From an uncultured Novosphingobium sp. (lineage in GTDB: Bacteria > Pseudomonadota > Alphaproteobacteria > Sphingomonadales > Sphingomonadaceae), in NCBI GenBank assembly GCA_946886075.1, contig CAMPHR010000046.1, forward strand, positions 1 through 20,476: DNA of 20,476 nt. The letters are read 5' to 3'. Below the pieces are notes generated by a model. The model made no database searches, was not told where the DNA came from, and was given only the letters and a program-made list of their open reading frames with translations. Each line of letters starts with the position of its first letter. Position 1 is the first letter of the stretch. Made by a program: the position numbers and the translations under genes. This document shows, piece after piece, positions 7,579 to 12,809 of this stretch.

Positions 7579-7800
7579 TCAGGGCTTCTTCACATCCACC
7601 GTCGGCACTTCGACCGTTTCGTTGCGCGTGCCTACTTCGACCTTGGCTACGCTTGCGTCGAACTTGGGCAATTGGCCGCCCTCCACTGCGATCTTGGGCA
7701 AGCTGCCTTCCTGGGTTTTTTGCAGGTTGATGAAGCCGGTCGCGATGCCAGCGGCCAGCACCAGCAAAACTATCACCAACAAGCCACCAATGAGTCGCAT
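7579..7800 (-). CDS. Small single-pass membrane protein, unknown function
   Basis: 73-aa protein with one N-terminal hydrophobic helix (about residues 4-24, GGLLVIVLLVLAAGIATGF) and a polar tail rich in Val, Lys and Pro that is probably periplasmic (PKIAVEGGQLPKFDASVAKV). I do not recognise a family. It is supported as a gene by the AAGGA sequence about 8 bases before the ATG, the clean membrane-anchor architecture, and its position upstream of tadA on the same strand. The helix could be an uncleaved signal anchor; no lipobox Cys is present. Confidence 0.75.
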   Translation of the reverse strand: MRLIGGLLVIVLLVLAAGIATGFINLQKTQEGSLPKIAVEGGQLPKFDASVAKVEVGTRNETVEVPTVDVKKP

Positions 7801-7885
7801 TGCGCCATCCTTTCGTCTATCGGCTGCAAACGTCCGAGTGGCGGAAAGGGTTGCGCAAGCGGTCCGATCTCACCGGCGTGGCGGG

Positions 7886-7914
7886 TTGACGGCTTTCCGG
7901 AATCCCGCTACTGG
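7886..7914 (+). promoter_or_regulatory. Possible rpmB promoter (TTGACG-17-TACTGG)
   Basis: A good -35 hexamer, TTGACG (7886-7891), lies about 70 bp upstream of the rpmB start. The -10 region 17 bp further (TACTGG, 7909-7914) is a poor match, so the assignment is tentative. Only the -35 box and the position between divergent genes support it. Confidence 0.35.
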
Positions 7915-7956
7915 CGCCGCTTTCCGAACGAACATGAACTACAAGGTTGATTGACT

Positions 7957-8250
7957 ATGTCGCGCATTTGCGAGCTGACCGGCAAGGGCCGCCAGGTGGG
8001 TCACAATGTTTCCCACGCCAATAACAAGACCAAGCGCGTGTTCCTGCCCAACCTGCAGAATGTGTCGCTGATTTCCGAAACGCTGGAAACCACCGTCAAG
8101 CTGCGCGTGTCGACCCACGGTCTGCGTTCGGTCGAGCATAATGGCGGGCTGGACAACTGGCTGCTGAAGACGAACGACGACAAGCTGTCGCTGAAGGCGC
8201 GCCGTCTGAAGCGTGACATCGTCAAGAAGCAGGCTGCTGTCGCCGCCTGA
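7957..8250 (+). CDS. rpmB: 50S ribosomal protein L28
   Basis: 97-aa basic ribosomal protein beginning [26 protein letters not shown], the diagnostic L28 N-terminus, and continuing through [12 protein letters not shown] and [12 protein letters not shown]. It is part of the large subunit. The ATG at 7957 is preferred over a TTG two codons upstream (7951) because L28 starts with MSR(I/V)CELTG; an AAGG lies about 10 bases upstream. The gene is monocistronic: a divergent gene is upstream and a strong intrinsic terminator follows. Its Ala-rich C-terminal tail (KKQAAVAA) fits the alphaproteobacterial form. Confidence 0.97.
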   Translation: MSRICELTGKGRQVGHNVSHANNKTKRVFLPNLQNVSLISETLETTVKLRVSTHGLRSVEHNGGLDNWLLKTNDDKLSLKARRLKRDIVKKQAAVAA

Positions 8251-8274
8251 TTCGGTTCGATTCGTTTCGGCTTT

Positions 8275-8305
8275 AAGAAGCGGCCTGGCGACAGGCCGCT
8301 TTTTT
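8275..8305 (+). terminator. Rho-independent terminator of rpmB
   Basis: A perfect 9-bp stem AGCGGCCTG (8279-8287) and CAGGCCGCT (8292-8300) with a GCGA tetraloop (GNRA type) is followed by a run of T residues to 8305. It lies 25 bp after the rpmB stop codon. The upstream A residues can pair with the T run, so it could also work weakly in the other direction. Confidence 0.93.
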
Positions 8306-8379
8306 GCGTCTTTCCGAGGCGCGAGGGACAGCATTTCCCGATTTTTTGAGCGGCTTGTGTTTGATCTGGATCTCAGATC

Positions 8380-8456
8380 CCGTTCGGGCTGAGCTTGTCG
8401 AGGCCGTCTTCATTCTAAAGAGAAGTAGAGCCCTTCGACAGGCTCAGGGCGAACGG
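8380..8456. repeat. Palindromic intergenic repeat, family A, copy 1 (77 bp)
   Basis: The left arm 8380-8403 (CCGTTCGGGCTGAGCTTGTC...) is an imperfect reverse complement of the right arm 8431-8456 (...CTTCGACAGGCTCAGGGCG...), with a 27-bp middle containing a smaller TTC/GAA inverted stretch. The same two arms recur at 12722-12800, and a shortened relative lies at 16596-16644. The element sits in the 264-bp gap between rpmB and the convergent esterase-like gene. Directly before it is a short inverted repeat, GATCTG (8363-8368) / CAGATC (8374-8379). REP- or MITE-like by structure; no transposase is nearby. Confidence 0.85.
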
Positions 8457-8514
8457 TGTTAGGGGATAACGCTGACCCAAGGCACGAAGTTACATCTTAA
8501 AGCTTCGATACTGC

Positions 8515-9516
8515 TCACCGAACGCCCCGCACTCCACGCAGGGCGAATTTCAGGAGCAGGGTGCGCTGGAAGAATTCGTGATTATCGTCCGACACGATCC
8601 AGACGATGGTCCGTCCAGCTTCACGCGTCACCGCAAGACCTTCGAAATTGTCGGATAGCAGCGGCGGCGCGAGGCGGGCGAGCGTGCGGGCGGTCAGCCG
8701 TTCGCCCGGCTTTGGGCGGGCAGGCAGTTCTATGATGGCGAGTGTCGCCGTGAACAGGTCGCGCAGCGTGATGCGGCGGTTCAGCACCAGGATGTGACGG
8801 TCGTCGAGCGCCACCGCGTCCGTCGGCCGATAGCCGCGCGGCGCCACATAGCGCAGGCGTATGGGTGACGCAGTGCCCTGTTCCGTGGGGTCGCCGCTGA
8901 AAAGCAGGCTGTCGTGGCTGCCGTCGGCCATCATCCCCATCTCCGCAATGACGAGGAAGCGGCCATCGGGGAGGCGCGCCATGGACTCGATCGATCCCGT
9001 TTCGGGCCAGGCCTCTATCTCCGGCCAGTTGCGGCAGGATTCCACGCGGGAAAATCCCGGCGCATAGCGGCAGATGCGCTGCAGCATCTCAAAGCCGACC
9101 CAGTAGCGGTTCGTTGCCGGATCATGGGCCATCGCCTCTGAATCCCATGCCCACCAGGGCTGGTCCTGATCCTGCGGGCGGATCGGCAACGGCGCGATGA
9201 AGGGGTGTCGGTTGTTGGCGTGGGGGGTGAGGGCAAAGCCCATCAGCGTGCCGGAATCGCTGAGCGCCAGCACCTGGTCCTGCTGCTCGACGAGCAGGGA
9301 CGATATGCCGCCAAAGCCGTGATGCGGGCTGCTGAGTTGCCAGCCGCCCAGATAATCGAGCGCGCCGACACGCCGGTCGCCGGGATCTGCAGAGTTGAGC
9401 GGAAGCACTCGCACGGTGACGAGCAGGGGGCCTGCCTTCAAAAGTTCCGGCTTGTTCTTGTGGGGCGCTGGCAAAAGCAGGACCGCAAGCAACAGGACGA
9501 TCAGGATACGGCGCAT
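8515..9516 (-). CDS. Exported esterase-like-activity-of-phytase domain protein
   Basis: 333-aa protein with an N-terminal signal peptide or anchor (MRRILIVLLLAVLLLPAP) and a beta-propeller-like remainder. It matches the family named 'esterase-like activity of phytase': GGISSLLVEQ early, DSEAMAHDPATNRYWVGFE in the middle, SIESMARLPDGRFLVIAE, and the hallmark SDNFEGLAVT near the C-terminus followed by VSDDNHEFFQRTLLLKF. Enzymatic activity is poorly established for these proteins, so the substrate is left open. The ATG at 9516 is chosen because the signal sequence begins there; an upstream ATG at 9567 would place 17 non-hydrophobic residues before it. The likely location is periplasm or outer face of the inner membrane. 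Confidence 0.85.
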   Translation of the reverse strand: MRRILIVLLLAVLLLPAPHKNKPELLKAGPLLVTVRVLPLNSADPGDRRVGALDYLGGWQLSSPHHGFGGISSLLVEQQDQVLALSDSGTLMGFALTPHANNRHPFIAPLPIRPQDQDQPWWAWDSEAMAHDPATNRYWVGFEMLQRICRYAPGFSRVESCRNWPEIEAWPETGSIESMARLPDGRFLVIAEMGMMADGSHDSLLFSGDPTEQGTASPIRLRYVAPRGYRPTDAVALDDRHILVLNRRITLRDLFTATLAIIELPARPKPGERLTARTLARLAPPLLSDNFEGLAVTREAGRTIVWIVSDDNHEFFQRTLLLKFALRGVRGVR

Positions 9517-9643
9517 CTCAGCGCCATAGGCAATCCGGCCTGCTCCACCAACGGCTGATTGCCACATCAGCGACAGGCAGGTGCTTTTGCTTTATAGCAG
9601 ATGGTGAGAGCTAAGCTTTGGTGAGCGCTAAATGCTCGGGATA

Positions 9644-9685
9644 CAGCTAATTTTTAGCTGAACGGCGGCTGACACGCCCATTCAG
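9644..9685. promoter_or_regulatory. Two overlapping palindromes upstream of the glycine-zipper gene
   Basis: CAGCTAA (9644-9650), TTT, TTAGCTG (9654-9660) is a perfect 7-bp inverted repeat. Overlapping it, CTGAA+GGCG (9658-9667) pairs with CGCC+TTCAG (9675-9685). They lie about 95-135 bp before the start of the glycine-zipper protein gene, within a 262-bp gap between divergent genes. GCTAA also occurs twice just upstream (9610s-9630s). They may form an operator or alternative hairpins; no function can be assigned. Confidence 0.4.
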
Positions 9686-9778
9686 GCTTGGCTCAATGCG
9701 AATCGGTCAAAAGGGGTGCAATCGAAGGTGCGGCGGCAAAGCCCACCCGGTCGAGAGCAAGATTTGAAGGAGCACGCC

Positions 9779-10204
9779 ATGAAGACCAAGTTTCTGATCA
9801 ATATGGGGGCGGCGCTGGCAATGGGCGCTGCTTCCTTCGCCGTCACCACCGCGCCCGCCCAGGCGCGCGATGGCTGGGGCCGCTACGAACGCGGCGATTA
9901 TTATCGGGGCGATCGCGGTTATCGCGGTTACCGGGGCGACTATTATCGCGGTGACTCTTACCGCGGCTATCGGGGCGATCGTTATTATCGCAACAACTAT
10001 TATCGTGGCTATCGCGGTGGCTATCGTTGCCGGGATAATGGCACGGGCGGCGCCATCATCGGCGCGATCGCTGGTGGCCTGCTGGGCAATGAGATCGGCA
10101 AGGGCAGTGGCCGTTATGGTCGCCGCGGCGATGGCACGACCGGCGCGATCGTGGGCGCTGGCGTGGGTGCGCTGGCGGGTCGCGCGATCGACCGCGACTG
10201 CTGA
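9779..10204 (+). CDS. Exported glycine-zipper (17-kDa surface antigen-like) protein with Tyr/Arg/Gly repeats
   Basis: 141-aa envelope protein. A signal peptide (residues 1-29) ends APAQA before RDGWG. Residues 31-83 are low-complexity repeats of YRGD/YRGY type, strongly basic and aromatic. Residues 89-137 form two glycine-zipper hairpins (GTGGAIIGAIAGGLLGNEIG and GTTGAIVGAGVGALAGRAI), as in the Rick_17kDa_Anti / glycine-zipper 2TM family. The protein has only two cysteines, C84 just before the zipper and the C-terminal C141, which could form a disulfide. The start at 9779 is set by GAAGGA about 7 bases upstream and by the signal peptide. A role in outer-membrane association or envelope stress is plausible from the family. 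The terminator at 10225-10260 follows. Confidence 0.88.
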   Translation: MKTKFLINMGAALAMGAASFAVTTAPAQARDGWGRYERGDYYRGDRGYRGYRGDYYRGDSYRGYRGDRYYRNNYYRGYRGGYRCRDNGTGGAIIGAIAGGLLGNEIGKGSGRYGRRGDGTTGAIVGAGVGALAGRAIDRDC

Positions 10205-10224
10205 TCAGTCATTCGCTGTTGGTG

Positions 10225-10260
10225 AAAGGAGGGCTGTCCCACAAGGGCGGCCCTTCTTTT
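10225..10260 (+). terminator. Terminator of the glycine-zipper gene
   Basis: GGGCTGTC (10231-10238) pairs with GGCGGCCC (10246-10253), including two G-U pairs, around a 7-nt loop. The stem extends outward through flanking AAAGGA and TTCTTT bases and is followed by T-rich TTCTTTT. It starts about 20 bp after the stop codon. Confidence 0.75.
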
Positions 10261-10272
10261 CATGCGAGGCTT

Positions 10273-10329
10273 GCCGCCCAAAAGAACAGGGGCCGCCCAA
10301 AAGAAGAGAGGCCGCCCAAAAGAAAAGGG
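10273..10329. repeat. Three tandem 19-bp repeats (GCCGCCCAAAAGAA core)
   Basis: Units begin at 10273, 10292 and 10311 with exact 19-bp spacing. Each reads GCCGCCCAAAAGAA followed by five purine-rich bases that vary (CAGGG, GAGAG, AAGGG). The last unit runs into the minus-strand terminator of the lipoprotein gene. On the minus strand each unit reads TTCTTTTGGGCGGC, similar to the GGGCGGCCC/TTCTTTT parts of the neighbouring terminator, suggesting local duplication of terminator sequence. Confidence 0.9.
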
Positions 10330-10352
10330 CCGCTCCGTTGCCGGGCGGCCCT
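10317..10352 (-). terminator. Terminator of the Ala/Asn lipoprotein gene
   Basis: On the minus strand, GGGCCGC (10351-10345) pairs with GCGGCCC (10333-10327) around an 11-nt loop, followed by TTTTCTTTT (10326 downwards). It starts about 27 bp after the lipoprotein stop codon. The T-tract falls within the third 19-bp tandem unit. Confidence 0.8.
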
Positions 10353-10378
10353 GTTTCCGAAAATCCCGAGGAGGGAAA

Positions 10379-10606
10379 TTACATCGCGTTCGCAGCCGCG
10401 TTCTCGGCAACGTTGCTGGCGTTTGCAGCAGCGTTCGAAGCGTTGGCAGCGGCGTTTTCAGCAGCGTTCATGGCGTTGTCAGCAGCGTTCGAAGCGTTCT
10501 CAGCAGCGTTGGCCGAAGCGTTGGCAGCATTTTCTTCGCCCTTCGAGCAAGCGGCGAGGCCGAGCGATGCGGCGAGAACGAGCGAAAGAGCAATCGACTT
10601 GGACAT
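10379..10606 (-). CDS. Small Ala/Asn-rich helical lipoprotein
   Basis: 75-aa protein with a lipoprotein signal peptide (MSKSIALSLVLAASLGLAAC, lipobox LAAC, lipidated Cys20). The mature part is almost only Ala, Asn, Glu/Asp, Ser and Met (e.g. NAAENASNAADNAMNAAENA). From residue 26 to 73 there are 14 asparagines spaced 3,4,4,3,4,3,4,4,3,4,3,4,4, a mean of about 3.6, so on an alpha helix they line up along one face. Overall size and layout recall small helical envelope lipoproteins such as Lpp, but no homology is claimed. The upstream GAGAGGGG serves as ribosome-binding site for the ATG at 10606. The frame stays open further upstream, but the signal peptide fixes the start. It has its own terminator and faces the glycine-zipper gene convergently. 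Confidence 0.85.
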   Translation of the reverse strand: MSKSIALSLVLAASLGLAACSKGEENAANASANAAENASNAADNAMNAAENAAANASNAAANASNVAENAAANAM

Positions 10607-10785
10607 GGGCAAACCCCTCTCAGAGATAAAAAACGTGCAGACCACTCTCGGAGAAAAGTTCACCCCCCTTTGCGCCTGCGGGGCCGATTCGTAATGCGTT
10701 GAACGACTCAAGGCAATCCCCATCATGCGACTCGCGCATTTCCGGGCTTTGGAATAATGAACGGTGGTGCCCATAAGCAGGACCA

Positions 10786-10815
10786 TTGACGCATATAAAG
10801 ATTTCTTTATATGAT
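10786..10815 (+). promoter_or_regulatory. Promoter of the regulator-metF-metH operon (TTGACG-18-TATGAT)
   Basis: TTGACG (10786-10791) and TATGAT (10810-10815) with an 18-bp spacer form a near-consensus sigma70 promoter. The expected transcription start, about 6-7 bp after the -10 box, falls on the A of the ATG at 10822 or the base before it, and no Shine-Dalgarno is present. The mRNA is therefore predicted to be leaderless or nearly so. Confidence 0.7.
10792..10813. promoter_or_regulatory. Operator-like palindrome CATATAAAGA-TT-TCTTTATATG
   Basis: Perfect 10-bp arms with a 2-bp spacer fill the promoter spacer and overlap the first four bases of the -10 box, an ideal place for a repressor. 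ArsR-family dimers bind palindromes of this kind, and the first gene of the operon encodes an ArsR-type protein, so autoregulation is the simplest reading. From memory, the S-adenosylhomocysteine-responsive regulator SahR in Proteobacteria recognises similar AT-rich AAAGA/TCTTT inverted repeats; this needs checking. Confidence 0.8.
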
Positions 10816-10821
10816 ACTGCA

Positions 10822-11793
10822 ATGAGCGCCGCACTCGACATTTTCCGGGCACTTGGAGACCCGACGCGGCTGCGCATCATCTATCTGTTGCGCGCGATGG
10901 AGCTGGCGGTGGGCGAAATCGCCCAGGTCGTGGGGCAGAGCCAGCCGCGCGTGTCACGCCACGTCCGTATTTTGGCCGAAGCGGGCTTGGTCGAGCGGCG
11001 CAAGGAAGGCAATTGGGTATTCCTCCGCCTGGTGAAGGGAGACGCGATGGCGCCGTTCCTAGCCCTGTTCGATCAGCTGGTGCCGTCCGAAAGCGAGGAG
11101 CTGTGGCAAAAGGCCGACCTTGCCCGGCTGGCGGCGGTGCGGTCTGACAGGTCGCGGGCGGCGGAAAGCTATTTTGCCGAACATGCCGAGGAATGGGACG
11201 CGATCCGGTCGCTGCACGTGCCGGACGTGGACGTTGAAGCTGCGATGACGGCGCTGCTGGGTTCGGAGGCCGTGGGCCATCTACTCGACATCGGCACGGG
11301 CACGGGGCGGATGATCGAGCTGTTCGGGCATGCGGCCGATCAGGTGACGGCGCTGGATCGCAGCCCTGACATGTTGCGGCTGGCGCGGGCCAAGCTGCCC
11401 GAAGATGCGGGCGACAAATATGCGCTGGTGCTGGGCGACTTCACCGCGCTGCCATTGGGACCGGGCAGCGTGGATACGGTGGTGCTGCATCAGGTTCTGC
11501 ACTATGCGCAGGCGCCTGAAGCGGTGATCGCCGAAGCTGCGCGGGTGACCACAAGTGGTGGTCGGGTGCTGATCGCCGATTTCGCCGCGCATGAACGCGA
11601 AGAGCTGCGGCTGCGCGACCAGCATGCGCGGCTTGGCTTTTCGGACGAGCAGATCGAAAGCTGGTTCGCGGACGCAGGTTTGGAGCTGGAACGGGTAGAG
11701 GTGCTGCCCGGCCAGGAATTGACGGTAGTATTATGGCTGGGCCGCCGCCGGGGCGCGCGTATCCTGCCCATCGAAGGACGAGTTTCCCTATGA
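10822..11793 (+). CDS. ArsR-family regulator fused to a SAM-dependent methyltransferase domain (SahR-like)
   Basis: 323-aa two-domain protein. Residues 1-80 are an ArsR winged helix (LGDPTRLRIIYLLRAMELAV, IAQVVGQSQPRVSRHVRILAEAGLVERRKEGNWVFLRL). Residues about 150-300 are a class I methyltransferase fold with intact motif I (LLDIGTGTGR), acidic ribose-binding position (ALDRSPDML) and GDFTALPL. There is no cysteine in the whole protein, so metal-thiolate sensing as in ArsR/SmtB is excluded. With metF and metH directly downstream (ATGA overlap with metF), the methyltransferase domain probably serves as a SAM/SAH sensor for repression of the methionine cycle. Whether it still methylates anything is unknown. 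The ATG at 10822 is used because an in-frame TTG at 10786 is the -35 box. Confidence 0.88.
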   Translation: MSAALDIFRALGDPTRLRIIYLLRAMELAVGEIAQVVGQSQPRVSRHVRILAEAGLVERRKEGNWVFLRLVKGDAMAPFLALFDQLVPSESEELWQKADLARLAAVRSDRSRAAESYFAEHAEEWDAIRSLHVPDVDVEAAMTALLGSEAVGHLLDIGTGTGRMIELFGHAADQVTALDRSPDMLRLARAKLPEDAGDKYALVLGDFTALPLGPGSVDTVVLHQVLHYAQAPEAVIAEAARVTTSGGRVLIADFAAHEREELRLRDQHARLGFSDEQIESWFADAGLELERVEVLPGQELTVVLWLGRRRGARILPIEGRVSL

Positions 11794-12710
11794 CTTTAAG
11801 CTTTTCCTCCATCGATGAGGCCGCGCGGGCTTGGCAAGCGCCGCTTTACGCGGACCTGGCAGGCGACCTGAATGTGAGCTTTGAATTCTTCCCGCCCAAG
11901 ACGGAGAAGATGGAGGAGCAGCTCTGGTCGGCAATCGAGACCCTGACGCCGCTGGCGCCCAAGTTCGTGTCCGTGACTTACGGCGCAGGCGGATCGACGC
12001 GGGAGCGGACGCATAACACCGTGGCGCGGATTGCGAAGGAAACGCCGCTGGCAGCGGCGGCGCACCTGACCTGCGTGGCGGCGAGCAAGGCCGAGATTGA
12101 CGAGGTGGCCGACGCCTATTGGGAAGCGGGCGTGCGGCACATCGTAGCGCTGCGCGGCGATCCGCCGGAAGCGGGCACGAAGTTCGTGGCGCATCCGGAG
12201 GGGTATCAGGGTGCGGCGGAACTGGTCGAAGGGTTGCGCAAGCGGCACCCGTTCGAGATTTCCGTGGCCGCCTATCCCGAAACGCACCCCGATGCGTCCT
12301 GCGCGCAGAGCGACATCGATAATCTGAAGCGCAAGCTCGACGCGGGGGCGACGCGGGCGATCACGCAATTTTTCTTCGAGCCGGAGACCTTCTTCCGTTT
12401 CCGCGATACGGCGGCGGCGGCAGGGATCACGGCGGACATCATCCCCGGCATCATGCCGGTGAGCAATTTCGCGGCGGTCCAGCGCATGTCGGCGATGTGC
12501 AATACCGATGTGCCGGGATGGATGGGCAAGCTGTTCGAGGGGCTCGACGACCTGCCCGCCGCGCGGCAGCTGGTGTCGGCGACGCTGGCGGCGGAGCTGT
12601 GCCGCAAGCTTTATGCGGGCGGCGTGCGCGACTTCCACTTCTACACGCTCAATCGGGCGGAGCTCAGCTATGCGATTTGTCATTTGCTGGGTTTGAGGCC
12701 GGGGGCGTGA
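11790..12710 (+). CDS. metF: 5,10-methylenetetrahydrofolate reductase
   Basis: 306-aa FAD-dependent TIM-barrel enzyme that reduces methylenetetrahydrofolate to 5-methyltetrahydrofolate, the methyl donor for methionine synthase. Visible family features are NVSFEFFPPKTEKMEE with the catalytic Glu32, VSVTYGAGGSTRERT, HLTCVAAS, IVALRGDPP, AITQFFFEPETFFRF, IIPGIMPVSNF and the C-terminal FHFYTLNRAEL. The length equals the bacterial norm. The ATG at 11790 overlaps the stop of the regulator gene (ATGA), so the two are translationally coupled; the in-frame upstream ATG at 11733 lies inside the regulator gene and is not used. A family A repeat separates it from the first metH gene. Confidence 0.96.
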   Translation: MTLSFSSIDEAARAWQAPLYADLAGDLNVSFEFFPPKTEKMEEQLWSAIETLTPLAPKFVSVTYGAGGSTRERTHNTVARIAKETPLAAAAHLTCVAASKAEIDEVADAYWEAGVRHIVALRGDPPEAGTKFVAHPEGYQGAAELVEGLRKRHPFEISVAAYPETHPDASCAQSDIDNLKRKLDAGATRAITQFFFEPETFFRFRDTAAAAGITADIIPGIMPVSNFAAVQRMSAMCNTDVPGWMGKLFEGLDDLPAARQLVSATLAAELCRKLYAGGVRDFHFYTLNRAELSYAICHLLGLRPGA

Positions 12711-12721
12711 AGTTTGTTCTT

Positions 12722-12800
12722 CCGTTCGGGCTGAGCTTGTCGAAGCCCAGTCCTTCTCCTGAAGAAAAGTGCAGCCCTTCGACAGGCTCAGGGCGAACGG
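12722..12800. repeat. Palindromic intergenic repeat, family A, copy 2 (79 bp), between metF and metH
   Basis: The arms 12722-12745 (CCGTTCGGGCTGAGCTTGTC...) and 12775-12800 (CTTCGACAGGCTCAGGGCG...) match those of the 8380-8456 copy almost base for base. The middle again contains a TTCT...AGAA inverted stretch. The element fills most of the 99-bp gap between metF and the homocysteine-domain gene. Its right end (GAACGGGG) lies about 7 bases before the ATG and appears to supply the ribosome-binding site. Confidence 0.88.
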
Positions 12801-12809
12801 GGTTTTAAG

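Noticed and set aside
8485..8507. CGAAG...CTTCG hairpin as terminator of the esterase-like gene
   Set aside because: The stem is only about 5 bp with no T-run in the gene's direction; not convincing.
10607..10852. In-frame extension upstream of the Ala/Asn lipoprotein
   Set aside because: The extension runs through the met operon promoter and operator and lacks a signal peptide, whereas the ATG at 10606 gives a textbook lipoprotein signal and lipobox.
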